Origin: Vibrio xiamenensis | GTDB lineage: Bacteria; Pseudomonadota; Gammaproteobacteria; Enterobacterales; Vibrionaceae | Assembly: GCF_900100015.1 (NCBI RefSeq) | Contig: NZ_FNDD01000002.1 | Coordinates: 186,001-250,000, forward strand | Direction of reading: 5' to 3' | DNA length: 64,000 nt | Part shown: positions 53,563 through 63,386 of the stretch, piece by piece | Position numbering within the stretch: position 1 is the first letter of the stretch | Layout of the letters: each line of letters opens with the position of its first letter | Position numbers and translations under genes: made by a program | Notes under the pieces: generated by a model | Told to the model about the DNA's origin: nothing | Database searches by the model: none | The model's input: the letters and a program-made list of their open reading frames with translations, nothing else

Positions 53563-54744
53563 ATGGATAGACCGTTGCCCCCTGCCCTAAGCCCCATAGC
53601 TCAGCAGTTGAGTGAGTCATCAATTCGTACTATCGCGAATTTCGGCATGACCCAAGCGGATGTGATTCCGCTGTGGTTTGGCGAATCGGACATTCCAACC
53701 CCAGATTTTATTCGCCAAGCCGCGGCGCACGGTCTTGAGCAAGGTGACACTCGCTATACCCCGAATAACGGTATACCTGCGCTTCGTACCGCGCTCGCCG
53801 AATATCAAAACCGTCTTTATGACCAGCAATTTGACCAGCACAATATCGTGGTTACCGTGTCTGGGACGAATGCGGTCATGCTGGCCGCGCAGACCTGCAT
53901 CAGCGCCGGCGATAAAGTGGTGGTCATCACGCCGGTATTCCCTACCTTATTCGCCGTACCGCAACTACTCGGCGCAAAGGTAGAACAGCTGCAGCTAAGC
54001 CAAAATGGTCATCGCTTTGAGCTGGATTTAGACGCGCTATTTCACGCAGCTAAAGATGCCAAAGCGATTGTCATCAACAGCCCGAACAACCCAACCGGTT
54101 GGTGCGCGACCAAAGAACAGATTGAAGCAATTTGTGAATTTGCTCGACGAGAAAATGTCTGGGTGATTTCTGATGAAGTGTACGCACGCCACACCTATGA
54201 AGGCGACAGCGCGCCATCGTTTTGCACCTTTATGCGCGAATCTGACCCGATCATCGTTTGCAATAGTTTCTCTAAAGCTTGGTGTATGACTGGCTGGCGT
54301 TTGGGGTGGTTAACCTTGCCGCGCGCCATCACACCCACCATCACCAAATTGATTGAGTTTAACGTCTCATGCGCACCAGGCTTTGTACAAGCTGGTGGTT
54401 TGGCGGCGATTACCCAAGGTGAACGTTTTATCGAACAAACTCGCGAGCGCTTTTTGACCGCCCGTGACATGGTGGCACAAGCGCTCAGCGATATTCCTGG
54501 CGTGACCTTGTATGACATGCCTGCCACCTTCTATGCGTTTGTCAAAATTGATGGCCTTGCGGCCAATAGCCAAGCGTATATTTTACGTATGATTGAAGAG
54601 GCGAAAGTCGGTGTGGCACCAGGCGAGGCATTTGGTCTTGGCGGCAGTGAACATCTGCGTATTTGCTACGGCTGCGATTTAGCGGTGCTTGCAACAGCCC
54701 TAGAGCGCATTCGCGACTTTTTATTAACCCATCGCCCAGAGTAA
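53563..54744 (+). CDS. PLP-dependent aminotransferase, class I/II
   Basis: A 393-residue fold-type I aminotransferase. The PLP lysine is K238 in NSFSKAWCMTGWRLGW; D204 and Y207 in VISDEVYARH and N175 in NSPNNPTGW contact the cofactor, and the C-terminal LRICYGCD carries the substrate arginine. AAAGGAG precedes the ATG. It is divergent from the hydantoinase/peptide operon and could transaminate the amino acid released by that pathway; the amino acid cannot be named. Confidence 0.9.
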   Translation: MDRPLPPALSPIAQQLSESSIRTIANFGMTQADVIPLWFGESDIPTPDFIRQAAAHGLEQGDTRYTPNNGIPALRTALAEYQNRLYDQQFDQHNIVVTVSGTNAVMLAAQTCISAGDKVVVITPVFPTLFAVPQLLGAKVEQLQLSQNGHRFELDLDALFHAAKDAKAIVINSPNNPTGWCATKEQIEAICEFARRENVWVISDEVYARHTYEGDSAPSFCTFMRESDPIIVCNSFSKAWCMTGWRLGWLTLPRAITPTITKLIEFNVSCAPGFVQAGGLAAITQGERFIEQTRERFLTARDMVAQALSDIPGVTLYDMPATFYAFVKIDGLAANSQAYILRMIEEAKVGVAPGEAFGLGGSEHLRICYGCDLAVLATALERIRDFLLTHRPE

Positions 54745-54939
54745 TGAACCGATGCGTTAAGCGTTGGTGTTTGATCTTAAACCGAGCAGCATAGAGCCCT
54801 GACAGTTACGCAAATCACGTGCGACTAAAATGCCTCATGTTGCTCATTTTTAAGCTGATTCACAGTTATTACTCAATTTTTTTCTGCCAAGTGGCAAGAG
54901 TCAAAAGCCTAAACTAGCCTGTTATTTATACTCACTAGA

Positions 54940-56349
54940 TTGCATAGGCATACACATTTGGTTTATTCAGCCCCGCATGTAAAGCATCACTCTTTGATTC
55001 GCTATTTTGTCAAAATTTGTCGACCACTGGCAGCCATCTGTTTGGGTTTCTCGCTCCTTAGCCTCAGTGGCTATCTGGTCGATTTAGAGGTGCTGTATCG
55101 CCCAATTCCAAGTGGTCCTGCCACCAATCCATTAACCGCAATCTTAACCACGCTACTGGCTCTGGGTTTGATGCTTCCACCACGCACTCGCCCCTGCCTT
55201 TCAGCGATGTGCGCCTACATTGGGTTACTGTTTATTAGCATGCGTTTAGTCGATGAACAATTTGGCACCAGTAACGCTGCGTTGATCACCAGTTTTCTCT
55301 ACAACCCCCTTGAGCACCTTAACGACCCACGCAACAATGTGATGGGGCTAAACACGACGGCGATGTTACTGCTGCTGTGTCTGGCTAATATTTTTCGCCG
55401 CCATCGCAAAGCGTTCCTATCACAAATATGCAGCTTTATCGCACTCGCCATTCCGACGGTAGCCATCACTGGTTATGCTTACGGGCTTGAGAATTTTTAT
55501 GGCGACATGTCACTTATAACCACAACACTAGGATTGCTGCTGTCGATAAGTTCGCTGTTTATTACCTCAAGCCGTGGTATCGTGCGCGCCGTGCTTTCAC
55601 CCTACATTGGTGGTCGAATCGCGCGGGTGCAGGTCGTGGTCGGGTATCTGTTTTGCTTTATTTTGGGCTATATGCTGGTGCAATCGCTGGTCAACACTGG
55701 CTTAGAAAACCTGTTTGGCGCGTATGTGGTCGCCACCAGTTGGTTTATCATTCTGCTCGTAGCAATGAGCGCTGCAGCGCAAGAAAAAATCGATCGCGAA
55801 CGGCGCACAGTCGAGCGTAAACTGAACCAAATTGAAACCCTTGACCAACTGACCGGGCTGTATAATCGCGTCGCCTTTAGCCAAGAAGCAAGCAAATGTA
55901 TGGCGTGGCAGCGGCGCAAAAACTCCACTCTGTATGTGATGCTCATGGACGTGGATTACTTTAAGAAAATTAACGACCACTTTGGTCATAGTGTGGGTGA
56001 TGAAGTGTTAGCCACCATCGCAAACGCGCTAACAAATAGCTCTCGCGAGACAGACCTATTGTGCCGTTATGGCGGTGAAGAATTTGTCGCTCTGGTGGAT
56101 GTCAACGCTCATTCAGGAGCGCTGATCATTGCCGAAAAGTTTCGTATGGCGGTGGAAGGCATTTACATCAATGATTTTACCGATGTTCATGGCGCGCTGT
56201 CGGTATCGATAGGCTGCGCGCCACTTAACGATATGATTGGCCTAGAACAGGCGCTCGCTAATGCAGATAAAGCCATGTACCGTGCCAAGCATTACGGTCG
56301 TAACCGTGTGATCTCCTTTGAACAGGAGTTCACGGCTATCTCTGCCTGA
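54940..56349 (+). CDS. Membrane-bound GGDEF diguanylate cyclase
   Basis: A 469-residue protein with about eight hydrophobic segments in the first 270 residues (MASE-like sensor), then a short coiled-coil (EKIDRERRTVERKLNQIE) and a GGDEF domain. The active site is CRYGGEEFVALVD, with DVDYFKKINDHFGHSVGD for metal and nucleotide binding. It should make cyclic-di-GMP. The start shown is a TTG at 54940 with no clear ribosome site; no good ATG is found until about residue 78, so the true start is uncertain. Confidence 0.88.
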   Translation: MHRHTHLVYSAPHVKHHSLIRYFVKICRPLAAICLGFSLLSLSGYLVDLEVLYRPIPSGPATNPLTAILTTLLALGLMLPPRTRPCLSAMCAYIGLLFISMRLVDEQFGTSNAALITSFLYNPLEHLNDPRNNVMGLNTTAMLLLLCLANIFRRHRKAFLSQICSFIALAIPTVAITGYAYGLENFYGDMSLITTTLGLLLSISSLFITSSRGIVRAVLSPYIGGRIARVQVVVGYLFCFILGYMLVQSLVNTGLENLFGAYVVATSWFIILLVAMSAAAQEKIDRERRTVERKLNQIETLDQLTGLYNRVAFSQEASKCMAWQRRKNSTLYVMLMDVDYFKKINDHFGHSVGDEVLATIANALTNSSRETDLLCRYGGEEFVALVDVNAHSGALIIAEKFRMAVEGIYINDFTDVHGALSVSIGCAPLNDMIGLEQALANADKAMYRAKHYGRNRVISFEQEFTAISA

Positions 56350-56381
56350 CACAGATTAACCCAGTGGCAAGGTTTCAGCAC

Positions 56382-57296
56382 TTAGGCTGAAATAGCCCGC
56401 GCCTTTGTCGAAACAATCAGATAGTGCTGCTTATAAACAACCCAGCCGTTGAGCATTAAGCATCCCACCGCCAGCCAGATCGGCACGTAGGTGATGAAAT
56501 CAGCCTCGGAAAACGACTCTCCAAGTGCAAGCGCGACCAGAAACAGCAGCAGAGGTTCCACGTAGCTAAGCATGCCAAATAGCGAAAGCGGCATCCGCTG
56601 ACTGGCGGCAATAAAGCTCAGCAGCGCCATGCAACCTAAAACGCCAAGCCCGGCGATGATCAACCAGCCATTGTTACCTTGCTCAGCAAAGAACGCCCAG
56701 TTCCAGTTTTTCTGATACAAAATCGCCACGCCAAACGGCAGCATAACCAAATGTTCGACCATCATGCTGTGCAATGCACAAAGATTCAGGCGACGCTTTA
56801 AAATGAAATACGGCGGATAACCGAGCATCACCACCAATGACACCAGAGAAACGCCGCCGTGACGTAAAAGCTCAGCCCCTACCCCAATCAGCGCTAAGCC
56901 AACCGCTAGACTTTGCAAGCGTGACAAACCCTCGTTAAACAGCACACGGCCAGTCAGCACCAAGGTCAATGGCATCAAAAAATAACCCATCGCCAAATCT
57001 TGCGCATGACCATTAAGTGGCGCCCAGCCAAATAACCACACTTGTACACTCATTAATACGCTGCACACCACGACTATCATCAGCGAGCGTGGCGTATGGA
57101 TAACCTCACTTAGCGCCTCGCGAAATGCGCGTCCTTGCTTGGCGATAGCGAGCGCAAGCAGCATGATAAAGACGGTCCCCATAACCCGCCAACCAAACAC
57201 AGCAAAACCATCTAATGGTTCAAGCCAAACACTGTAGTAAGACAAGGCACCGAACAGCACAGATGCACTAAGACAAAATAAAATTCCGATAAGCAA
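56382..57296 (-). CDS. RarD-type EamA transporter
   Basis: A 304-residue membrane protein with ten hydrophobic segments. The pattern ILFCLSASVLFGALSYYSVW, FGWRVMGTVFIMLLALAI and AMGYFLMPLTLVLTGRVLFN, with the GYF-PL motif, matches RarD proteins, a subgroup of the DMT family of unclear substrate. It is convergent with the GGDEF gene, with a 32-bp gap, and stands alone. Confidence 0.85.
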   Translation of the reverse strand: MLIGILFCLSASVLFGALSYYSVWLEPLDGFAVFGWRVMGTVFIMLLALAIAKQGRAFREALSEVIHTPRSLMIVVVCSVLMSVQVWLFGWAPLNGHAQDLAMGYFLMPLTLVLTGRVLFNEGLSRLQSLAVGLALIGVGAELLRHGGVSLVSLVVMLGYPPYFILKRRLNLCALHSMMVEHLVMLPFGVAILYQKNWNWAFFAEQGNNGWLIIAGLGVLGCMALLSFIAASQRMPLSLFGMLSYVEPLLLFLVALALGESFSEADFITYVPIWLAVGCLMLNGWVVYKQHYLIVSTKARAISA

Positions 57297-57702
57297 GGCC
57301 AGTTCCCTCTGTTTAATCCATGCAATAAGGCGCGAAACGCCACCGCGATTGAGAAATCACTCAACAATGCAATTAATAAACCGACTTAATGAATACCTTG
57401 CAGACTATTTAGCTAGCGCTTTCGAACCAAGCAGCGCCGTGAAAGCGTATTCGAGTGTTATCCTAAGCGCGGCGGCGCCGTTGCACCACAAATGCTCAGG
57501 TTCCCCACAATTGTGCTTTAACGATAAAAATAGAGTTATTTTTCAACACGATATACCAAAAAAAATCATTCTTTCGATAACAGAGCCGTTTCGATAAGCA
57601 ACGGTTTTGATAAACAAGCCGCTTATCGCCAATAAAAAGGGCTAGCCTATCGCTAACCCTTTCACTGCATGTCCAATCAAACGTTTGAACCGGACTGGCC
57701 GT
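57297..57702. other. Intergenic region between rarD-type gene and dbpA
   Basis: The 406-bp gap contains the rarD-type promoter region and the dbpA terminator. An 82-codon plus-strand frame (57349-57597) has no ribosome site or recognisable family and I do not call it. Confidence 0.4.
57633..57662 (-). terminator. Intrinsic terminator of dbpA
   Basis: On the minus strand GGGTTAGC pairs with GCTAGCCC (one G-T pair) and is followed by TTTTTATT. Confidence 0.75.
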
Positions 57703-59091
57703 TTATTTCATCGCCCAAACGCGAAATGATTTGCCTTTCAGTTTGCCATCATTGAGCAGATTCAGCGCTTTTTTCGCGACGCTTTGACGCACTGCGACAT
57801 AGGACCAAATGTCTTTAATTTGGATTTTGCCGACTTCGCTACCCGCGATCACTTTGCCTGCCGTCAAGGCGCCAAGAATGTCGCCCGGGCGCAATTTGTG
57901 CTTCTTGCCACCTTCAATACGCAAGCAGGTCATTTCTGCACGCAGCGGCGTGGTATCCAAACCCGACTCGCTCGGCAAGCTGCTAAAGCTTTGCGGGCCG
58001 AATTTGTCTTCAATAAGCGCTAAACGCATACCATCATTTGGCCCAACGAGGCTGGCAGCTACCCCTTTAGCACCGGCACGGCCTGTGCGACCTACGCGGT
58101 GAACGTGCACTTCTGGCTCATGAGCCATATCGTAGTTGATCACCAAATCCAGCGCATCAATGTCTAAGCCGCGCGCCGCCACATCGGTGGCCACTAAAAT
58201 CGACACACTTTTCAGCGCAAACTGCACCAAAGCTTGGTCGCGCTGACGCTGGTCCAGATCGCCATGTAGCGCTTTAACACTAAAGCCTTGGGCATCCAAA
58301 TCATCAGCCACATCTTGAGCTTCACGCTTGGTGTTACAGAAAATTACTGCACTTTCAGGGCGATGTTTTAGCAGCAATAGACGAGCAGCTTGCAAACGGC
58401 TATTGGCATCGTTGACTTGGTAAAAACGCTGACTAATGCTGAGCTGGTCGTGGCGTTCTTTAAGCTCAATATTAAGCGGGTTGTTCATCATTTCACGCGC
58501 CAGTTGCGCAATAGGCTCTGGGAAGGTAGCGCTAAACAGCAAGCTTTGACGCTCGCGCGGCATAAAGGTCGAGATCTGTTCTAAATCTTTGTTAAAACCC
58601 ATTTCTAGCATGCGATCCGCTTCATCCAGCACCAACTGAGTTAAATGACTCAGATCCAGACGCTGTTTTTGCAGGTGATCAAGTACGCGCCCTGGCGTGC
58701 CAACAATGATGTGCGCGCCGTGTTCCAGCGAGCCAATTTGCGGCCCAACCGGCACACCACCACATAAAGTGAGAATCTTGATGTTATGAATACCACGCGC
58801 AAAACGGCGCAGCTCTTTGGCCACTTGGTCGGCCAATTCGCGAGTTGGACACAGCACCAAAGACTGAACACGAAAACGCTTTACTTCAAGACGTTCAAGC
58901 AGCCCCAAACCAAACGCCGCCGTTTTACCTGAACCGGTTTTGGCCTGCGCCAATACATCCCTGCCATCCAAAATGGCGGGCAAACTGGCTTGTTGAATTG
59001 GCGTCATGGCGCTAAAGCCAAGTTCTTTAAGGGTACTGAGTAAAGACGGTTTAAGCGCCAGAGAAGAAAAGTCGGTGTTGGATGATGTCAC
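57703..59091 (-). CDS. dbpA: ATP-dependent RNA helicase DbpA
   Basis: DbpA is a DEAD-box helicase acting on 23S rRNA hairpin 92 in large-subunit assembly. The 462-residue protein has the Q motif TPIQQASLP, Walker A AKTGSGKT, DEAD box VLDEADRML, SAT, and motif VI HRVGRTGRAG. The C-terminal ~75 residues (KHKLRPGDILGALTAG...IKDIWSYVAV) are the DbpA RNA-binding domain, which sets it apart from other DEAD proteins. It is divergent from arfB. Confidence 0.95.
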   Translation of the reverse strand: MTSSNTDFSSLALKPSLLSTLKELGFSAMTPIQQASLPAILDGRDVLAQAKTGSGKTAAFGLGLLERLEVKRFRVQSLVLCPTRELADQVAKELRRFARGIHNIKILTLCGGVPVGPQIGSLEHGAHIIVGTPGRVLDHLQKQRLDLSHLTQLVLDEADRMLEMGFNKDLEQISTFMPRERQSLLFSATFPEPIAQLAREMMNNPLNIELKERHDQLSISQRFYQVNDANSRLQAARLLLLKHRPESAVIFCNTKREAQDVADDLDAQGFSVKALHGDLDQRQRDQALVQFALKSVSILVATDVAARGLDIDALDLVINYDMAHEPEVHVHRVGRTGRAGAKGVAASLVGPNDGMRLALIEDKFGPQSFSSLPSESGLDTTPLRAEMTCLRIEGGKKHKLRPGDILGALTAGKVIAGSEVGKIQIKDIWSYVAVRQSVAKKALNLLNDGKLKGKSFRVWAMK

Positions 59092-59332
59092 AATGAATCC
59101 TGTGGCTAAATTTTAACCAAGTCGCAATAAAGGGCGCTATTGTAACAGTAAGTGCCAAGATAAAAAGCGTTAACTGCGCTTAGCTTGCCTAAAGGTCAAG
59201 CGCGACTGCGAACACATTGAAACACGCCGTACTCGCTATAAAGATTGACAAAGAGCTTAGGCACTGAAAACATAGCCGACTTGGCAATCGGCCAACCAGA
59301 AAACAACATTAGGAATTGGTTTTATTACTACC

Positions 59333-59746
59333 ATGTTAACGCTATCTAACAAGGTGACACTTGCCGACTGGGAAATTGAACTATCGGCGATACGTGCGAT
59401 GGGCAACGGTGGACAAAACGTCAATAAAGTTGCCACCGCCATTCATTTGCGTTTCGACATTCAGCGCTCGACGCTACCGGATGTCTATAAACAACGCTTG
59501 TTGGCGCTGCAAGACAGTCGCATCACCAAAGATGGAGTGATTGTGATTAAAGCTCAGTCGCAGCGCACTCAAGAAAAAAATAAAGAAGACGCGCTCAATC
59601 GGCTCAAAGAGCTGATTCAATCTGCAATGGTAGAAGTAAAAACGCGCCGCCCAACCAAACCGACCAAAAGCTCGCAGATCAAACGCGTCGAGGCGAAAAA
59701 ACGCACCGCAGTGACCAAAAACTTACGCGGCAAAGTCGACTACTAA
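59333..59746 (+). CDS. arfB: Alternative ribosome-rescue factor ArfB (YaeJ)
   Basis: ArfB releases stalled ribosomes by hydrolysing peptidyl-tRNA. The 137-residue protein has the GGQ motif at G26-G27-Q28 (MGNGGQNVNKVATAIHLRF) and a lysine- and arginine-rich C-terminal tail (RRPTKPTKSSQIKRVEAKK) that enters the mRNA channel. No ribosome-site consensus is strong. It is convergent with metQ and closed by a terminator. Confidence 0.95.
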   Translation: MLTLSNKVTLADWEIELSAIRAMGNGGQNVNKVATAIHLRFDIQRSTLPDVYKQRLLALQDSRITKDGVIVIKAQSQRTQEKNKEDALNRLKELIQSAMVEVKTRRPTKPTKSSQIKRVEAKKRTAVTKNLRGKVDY

Positions 59747-59776
59747 CATTCAACTGCGGCTTAGCAATTCGTTAAG

Positions 59777-59816
59777 CACAAAAAAACGCTTTGACCGAAA
59801 CCAAAGCGTTTTTTGT
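59777..59816. terminator. Bidirectional intrinsic terminator
   Basis: AAAAACGCTTTG pairs with CAAAGCGTTTTT around ACCGAAAC; serves arfB (+) and metQ (-). Confidence 0.88.
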
Positions 59817-59846
59817 ATTTTCATCAGCTACAAATTCGCCAGCGAA

Positions 59847-60650
59847 TTAGAATGCCGCCTCAATCGTACCGTGGAAAGTGTCGTCGATAAACTGACGCAC
59901 CGCCTCAGACTGGTAAATCTTAACGAATTTCTTGTAGGCTTCTTTGTCTTGATCTTCTTTACGCGCAGCAATGACCATCACAGCCAGCGGCGCATCTTTT
60001 GGCTCAAGATAGATACCTTGTTTTTTCGGATCCAGCCCTGCCGACATCACGTAGTTCATCGTGATCGCAGCTGCATCAACATCATCCAAAGTACGAGGCA
60101 ATTGCGCGGCGTCGATTTCTAGAATCTCAAAATGTTTTGGATTATCAATGATATCGTTAACCGTTGCTTTAAAGCCCACACCCGGTTTTAGCTTAATCAG
60201 GTTCGCATCAGCCAGCAGCAACAAACCACGGCCGCCATTGGTCGGATCGTTTGGAATCGCGATGCGCGCATTATCTGGAAGTTCATCCAGAGATTTATAA
60301 CGGTTTGAATACACGCCCATACGCATCAAAATCGATTTACCCATCGACACTAAGTCTGAATCGTTGTTGCTATTGAAATTATTCAAAAAGGGTAAGTGCT
60401 GATAGCTATTAAGGTCGATGCTGCCATCGGCAAGCGCCGCATCAGGGGTGATAAAGTCAGAAAACTCAACCAACTCCACTTTAAGGCCTTGCTTAGCGGC
60501 TTCTTTTACCGCCGCTTCAACCACTTGAGCATGAGGCCCAACCGTTGCACCGACTTTAAGTACTTTGTCTTCTTTTTGGCCGCAAGCGCTCAATCCTAGC
60601 GCAAGACCCACTGCACATAACCACGTCAGCGCGGTTTTTATTGTTTTCAT
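59847..60650 (-). CDS. metQ: Methionine ABC transporter substrate-binding lipoprotein MetQ
   Basis: MetQ delivers methionine to the MetNI importer. The 267-residue protein has a lipoprotein signal (LGLSAC, lipidated C23) and the NlpA/MetQ opening LKVGATVGPHAQVVEAAVKE, with LNSYQHLPFLNN for the ligand site. The ATG at 60650 has GGAGG five bases upstream; the frame extends to 60662. No metN or metI lies beside it, so it works with a transporter encoded elsewhere or is a spare binding protein. Met boxes lie just upstream. Confidence 0.92.
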   Translation of the reverse strand: MKTIKTALTWLCAVGLALGLSACGQKEDKVLKVGATVGPHAQVVEAAVKEAAKQGLKVELVEFSDFITPDAALADGSIDLNSYQHLPFLNNFNSNNDSDLVSMGKSILMRMGVYSNRYKSLDELPDNARIAIPNDPTNGGRGLLLLADANLIKLKPGVGFKATVNDIIDNPKHFEILEIDAAQLPRTLDDVDAAAITMNYVMSAGLDPKKQGIYLEPKDAPLAVMVIAARKEDQDKEAYKKFVKIYQSEAVRQFIDDTFHGTIEAAF

Positions 60651-60677
60651 TACATCCTCCATAACAACATCATATAT

Positions 60678-60693
60678 AGACGTATAGACATCT
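60678..60693 (-). promoter_or_regulatory. Tandem MetJ boxes upstream of metQ
   Basis: AGACGTAT and AGACATCT lie back to back and match the MetJ box AGACGTCT at six and seven of eight positions; two adjacent boxes are the minimum MetJ uses. On the minus strand a TTGCAT (60724-60729) and TAGTAT (60702-60707) pair with 16-bp spacing places the start of transcription just before the boxes. Repression by MetJ with S-adenosylmethionine is inferred. Confidence 0.75.
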
Positions 60694-60729
60694 AAAAAAG
60701 CATACTACCGTGCAAAACTTAAGATGCAA

Positions 60730-61094
60730 TCAGATTCTTTCGCCATCACATTAGTCTGCAAATATGATGAAATTCCCCTAACCCCTTGCCAATACTGAGC
60801 TTGCACTACATTTCAAGCCTAGTGAGCAATCAAGCCAACTAAATTGACGACCAAATACAGTGAAAAATGAGTTCAATGGAAAAAAATTTAGTATTTTCGT
60901 TTATTCCATGATTTGCATATACATACCCCCAACCACACCCTAAGGCGTAAAAAAATAATCGCATAATTGCATACTTTTTAGTGAACCGATTCTAATCTTT
61001 TAACGTATGAAATCGGGTTAGCTGACGTATCGCTAGCGGGAATTACAGCTTCGCGTTGTAACGTGCAACGCAATCATAATGATAGGAATCGATC
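60730..61094. other. Intergenic region upstream of the DUF7282 gene
   Basis: AT-rich gap. GCGTTG (61053-61058) and CAACGC (61066-61071) form a small inverted repeat about 25 bp before the ATG. Nothing else is recognised. Confidence 0.35.
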
Positions 61095-61523
61095 ATGAAT
61101 ACACCGTTTACTACGTCGTTAAAAACCTTATGTCTCAGCGCGGCCTTGATTGGCGTTTCTACTTCTGCGTGGGCGGGACACCACCTCAGTGTGAAAGCCA
61201 TGGATCAAGATGTGTCTGGTGGCACCGTCACTGCGCAAATGATTAAAGCCGATGCCAACGGCTGGATGGTGGTACATCGCACCGATAAAATGATGAAACC
61301 GGGACCTGTGGTTGGTTACGCACCGCTGAAAAAAGGGGCTAACAATGACGTCACCGCAATTCTGACCGAACCTGTTATGTCGGGTGATATGCTGATGTTA
61401 ATGCTGCACGGCGAGGATGGCGGCATGAAAACGGGCGTGTTTGAATACACACTCGGCTCCAAAGCTGACGGCCCAGTCCGCGAAGGCGGCAAATTGGTGA
61501 TGGATGTCATCACGGTTAAATAA
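61095..61523 (+). CDS. Exported DUF7282-type protein
   Basis: A 142-residue protein with a signal peptide cleaved after STSAWA. The mature part, GGTVTAQMIKADANGWMVVH, PGPVVGYAPLKKG and LMLMLHGEDGGMKTGVFEY, fits the DUF7282 domain, a small beta-sandwich of archaea and bacteria with no assigned function. TAGGAATCG precedes the ATG. Expected in the periplasm. It stands alone, with a good terminator. Confidence 0.8.
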   Translation: MNTPFTTSLKTLCLSAALIGVSTSAWAGHHLSVKAMDQDVSGGTVTAQMIKADANGWMVVHRTDKMMKPGPVVGYAPLKKGANNDVTAILTEPVMSGDMLMLMLHGEDGGMKTGVFEYTLGSKADGPVREGGKLVMDVITVK

Positions 61524-61570
61524 CCCGTTACCACCTTAAAACGCGTTGGTTCGCGTCACCCAATTACCTG

Positions 61571-61603
61571 TAAAGGCATGCTAAACGCATGCCTTTATTT
61601 TTT
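61571..61603 (+). terminator. Intrinsic terminator
   Basis: TAAAGGCATGC pairs perfectly with GCATGCCTTTA around a five-base loop, followed by a T run. Confidence 0.88.
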
Positions 61604-61722
61604 CTGCTCAATTCATCAACAACCAAATAAAAGCGGCTGAATAATAAACACTCGCTTCCAAACGCCAATTTGATTAACGTGGAATAACAACGAGTAACAC
61701 GCGATAAAGTTAAGGATAACTT

Positions 61723-62883
61723 ATGACTCAGACTCCCCCCTTTGACGCGCCGACTTTTCGTCGCCAACTGCACCAACATCCTGAACTCTCAGGCCAAGAG
61801 CAACATACGTCTCGCGCAATCTGCGAGCAGTTACAAGGCTTTGGGCTTGAGCCGATAACCGACATCGGTGGTCATGGCATCATATGTATTATCGAAGGGG
61901 AACACGCAGGTGACACCACATTGTTACGGGCTGATTTTGATGCGCTACCAATTACCGAGGTGGCAAGCCATGGTCACATCTCCCAGAAACCGGGAATCAT
62001 GCACGCCTGCGGCCACGATGGCCACACCACCTCGCTGCTTAAAGTCGCCGAGCAGCTTAGCCTAACGCCACCACCATGTGGCAAAGTCATTTTGCTGTTT
62101 CAACCAGCGGAAGAAATCGGCACAGGTGCAGCCGCGATGCTAAGCGACAGCAAACTCAGTGGTATGACGATTGACCACGCTTTCGCCTATCACAATTTAC
62201 CCGGTCATCCGCTGCATCAAGTCATCGTTAAACCGAGCACCTTTGCCTGTGCATCAGTGGGCGCTAAAATCGAACTGCAAGGCAAAACCTCACACGCGGC
62301 ATGGCCGGAGCACGGCATCAATCCAACCTCAGTCATGCTTGAGATCATTGAATTTTTGCAAGCCTTACCCGATCAATATCGCGATGTATTCAGCCTAGTC
62401 ACGGTCGCGCACGTCAAACTTGGTGACGCTGTGTTTGGTGTAGCACCTGGCAGCGCGACCATACTGGCGACGATGCGCAGCGAATGTAACCAGACGTTTG
62501 CTGCAATGCAGCAGGCGCTAAGTGACAAACTCGCTCACTTAAAATTACACAGCGAGCTTGACGTGCACCTTAGTTGGGATGAACCCTTTCAAGCCGCGGT
62601 CAATGATGAGGCGCACTACCAAATGGTCAAACAACAAGCACAAGCGCTGGGACTAAACGTCACCGAACTGGCAGAGCCGATGCGCTGGTCAGAAGACTTT
62701 GCTGAGTTTTTGGCGCAAACCAAAGGCGCACTGTTTTGCATCGGCAGCGGCGAGCACCACCCAGAATTGCACAACCCTGATTACGATTTTCCCGATCCGT
62801 TGCTTGAGACCGCAGCCGCGCTGTTTTTGGCACTGATTAACGATCTTCATCAAATTGAATCACTCGAACGCGCCAATTCCTAA
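61723..62883 (+). CDS. M20 family amidohydrolase (HipO/AbgB-like)
   Basis: A 386-residue metallo-amidohydrolase: FRRQLHQHPELSGQE start, the metal site MHACGHDGHTTSLL, the catalytic Glu in LFQPAEEIGTGAAAM and a dimerisation domain in the middle (QGKTSHAAWPEHGINP). Relatives cleave N-acyl or N-benzoyl amino acids. No signal peptide is present. AAGGATAACTT precedes the ATG. The neighbours give no hint of substrate. Confidence 0.9.
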   Translation: MTQTPPFDAPTFRRQLHQHPELSGQEQHTSRAICEQLQGFGLEPITDIGGHGIICIIEGEHAGDTTLLRADFDALPITEVASHGHISQKPGIMHACGHDGHTTSLLKVAEQLSLTPPPCGKVILLFQPAEEIGTGAAAMLSDSKLSGMTIDHAFAYHNLPGHPLHQVIVKPSTFACASVGAKIELQGKTSHAAWPEHGINPTSVMLEIIEFLQALPDQYRDVFSLVTVAHVKLGDAVFGVAPGSATILATMRSECNQTFAAMQQALSDKLAHLKLHSELDVHLSWDEPFQAAVNDEAHYQMVKQQAQALGLNVTELAEPMRWSEDFAEFLAQTKGALFCIGSGEHHPELHNPDYDFPDPLLETAAALFLALINDLHQIESLERANS

Positions 62884-63386
62884 TCAATGAAAAGCCAAAC
62901 CAAGTGTAACAACTGATTGATTGACAATAACTTTTAGCTAAAAATCACAAAATGATAAATTGACCACTTAAAAGTTGTGAATCAATCAGTAATTTCCCAA
63001 GCTGAGTATTAACTCTAGCTACGCCTTGTGATTAGCCATATTTCCCAACAAAATCTAAGTAATACAAAAGTTTACATTTACCACTGACTCAGTACTTAAA
63101 TCCGCATTTTACGGCCGCAAAATATTTTCATACTTTTGCACAATAACGCCCTGTTTTTAAAGGGCGTTTATTGTTCATATGCACAAAGAAACCTAGCGTT
63201 CACTTGCTTATATTGGGTAACCAAAAACATCACTTTTGATCATTAGGTCGCCTTGTTTCTCGCCGTTTAGTCTATCGCCGTTTCGAAGCTCATTCGCCGC
63301 CCTGATGAATTAAAAGCAAGCCTTAACACTGACGTGCGAGCTTGAATAATAAAGTCCTTCATATTTATGTCTTCAAAGGGTGAACT
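62884..63386. other. 503-bp gap upstream of the chemoreceptor gene
   Basis: AT-rich, with no gene. It contains the terminator at 63141-63173 and, beyond it, the promoter region of the chemoreceptor gene. The distance of about 260 bp from the amidohydrolase stop to the terminator leaves room for a small RNA, which I cannot confirm. Confidence 0.4.
63141..63173 (+). terminator. Hairpin terminator, not next to a gene end
   Basis: CAATAACGCCCT pairs with AGGGCGTTTATTG (one bulge) around a T-rich loop. It lies 258 bp after the amidohydrolase stop. Confidence 0.65.

Noticed and set aside
57349..57597. 82-codon frame between the rarD-type gene and dbpA
   Set aside because: No ribosome site, no hydrophobic or domain pattern, and it overlaps the promoter side of the rarD-type gene.
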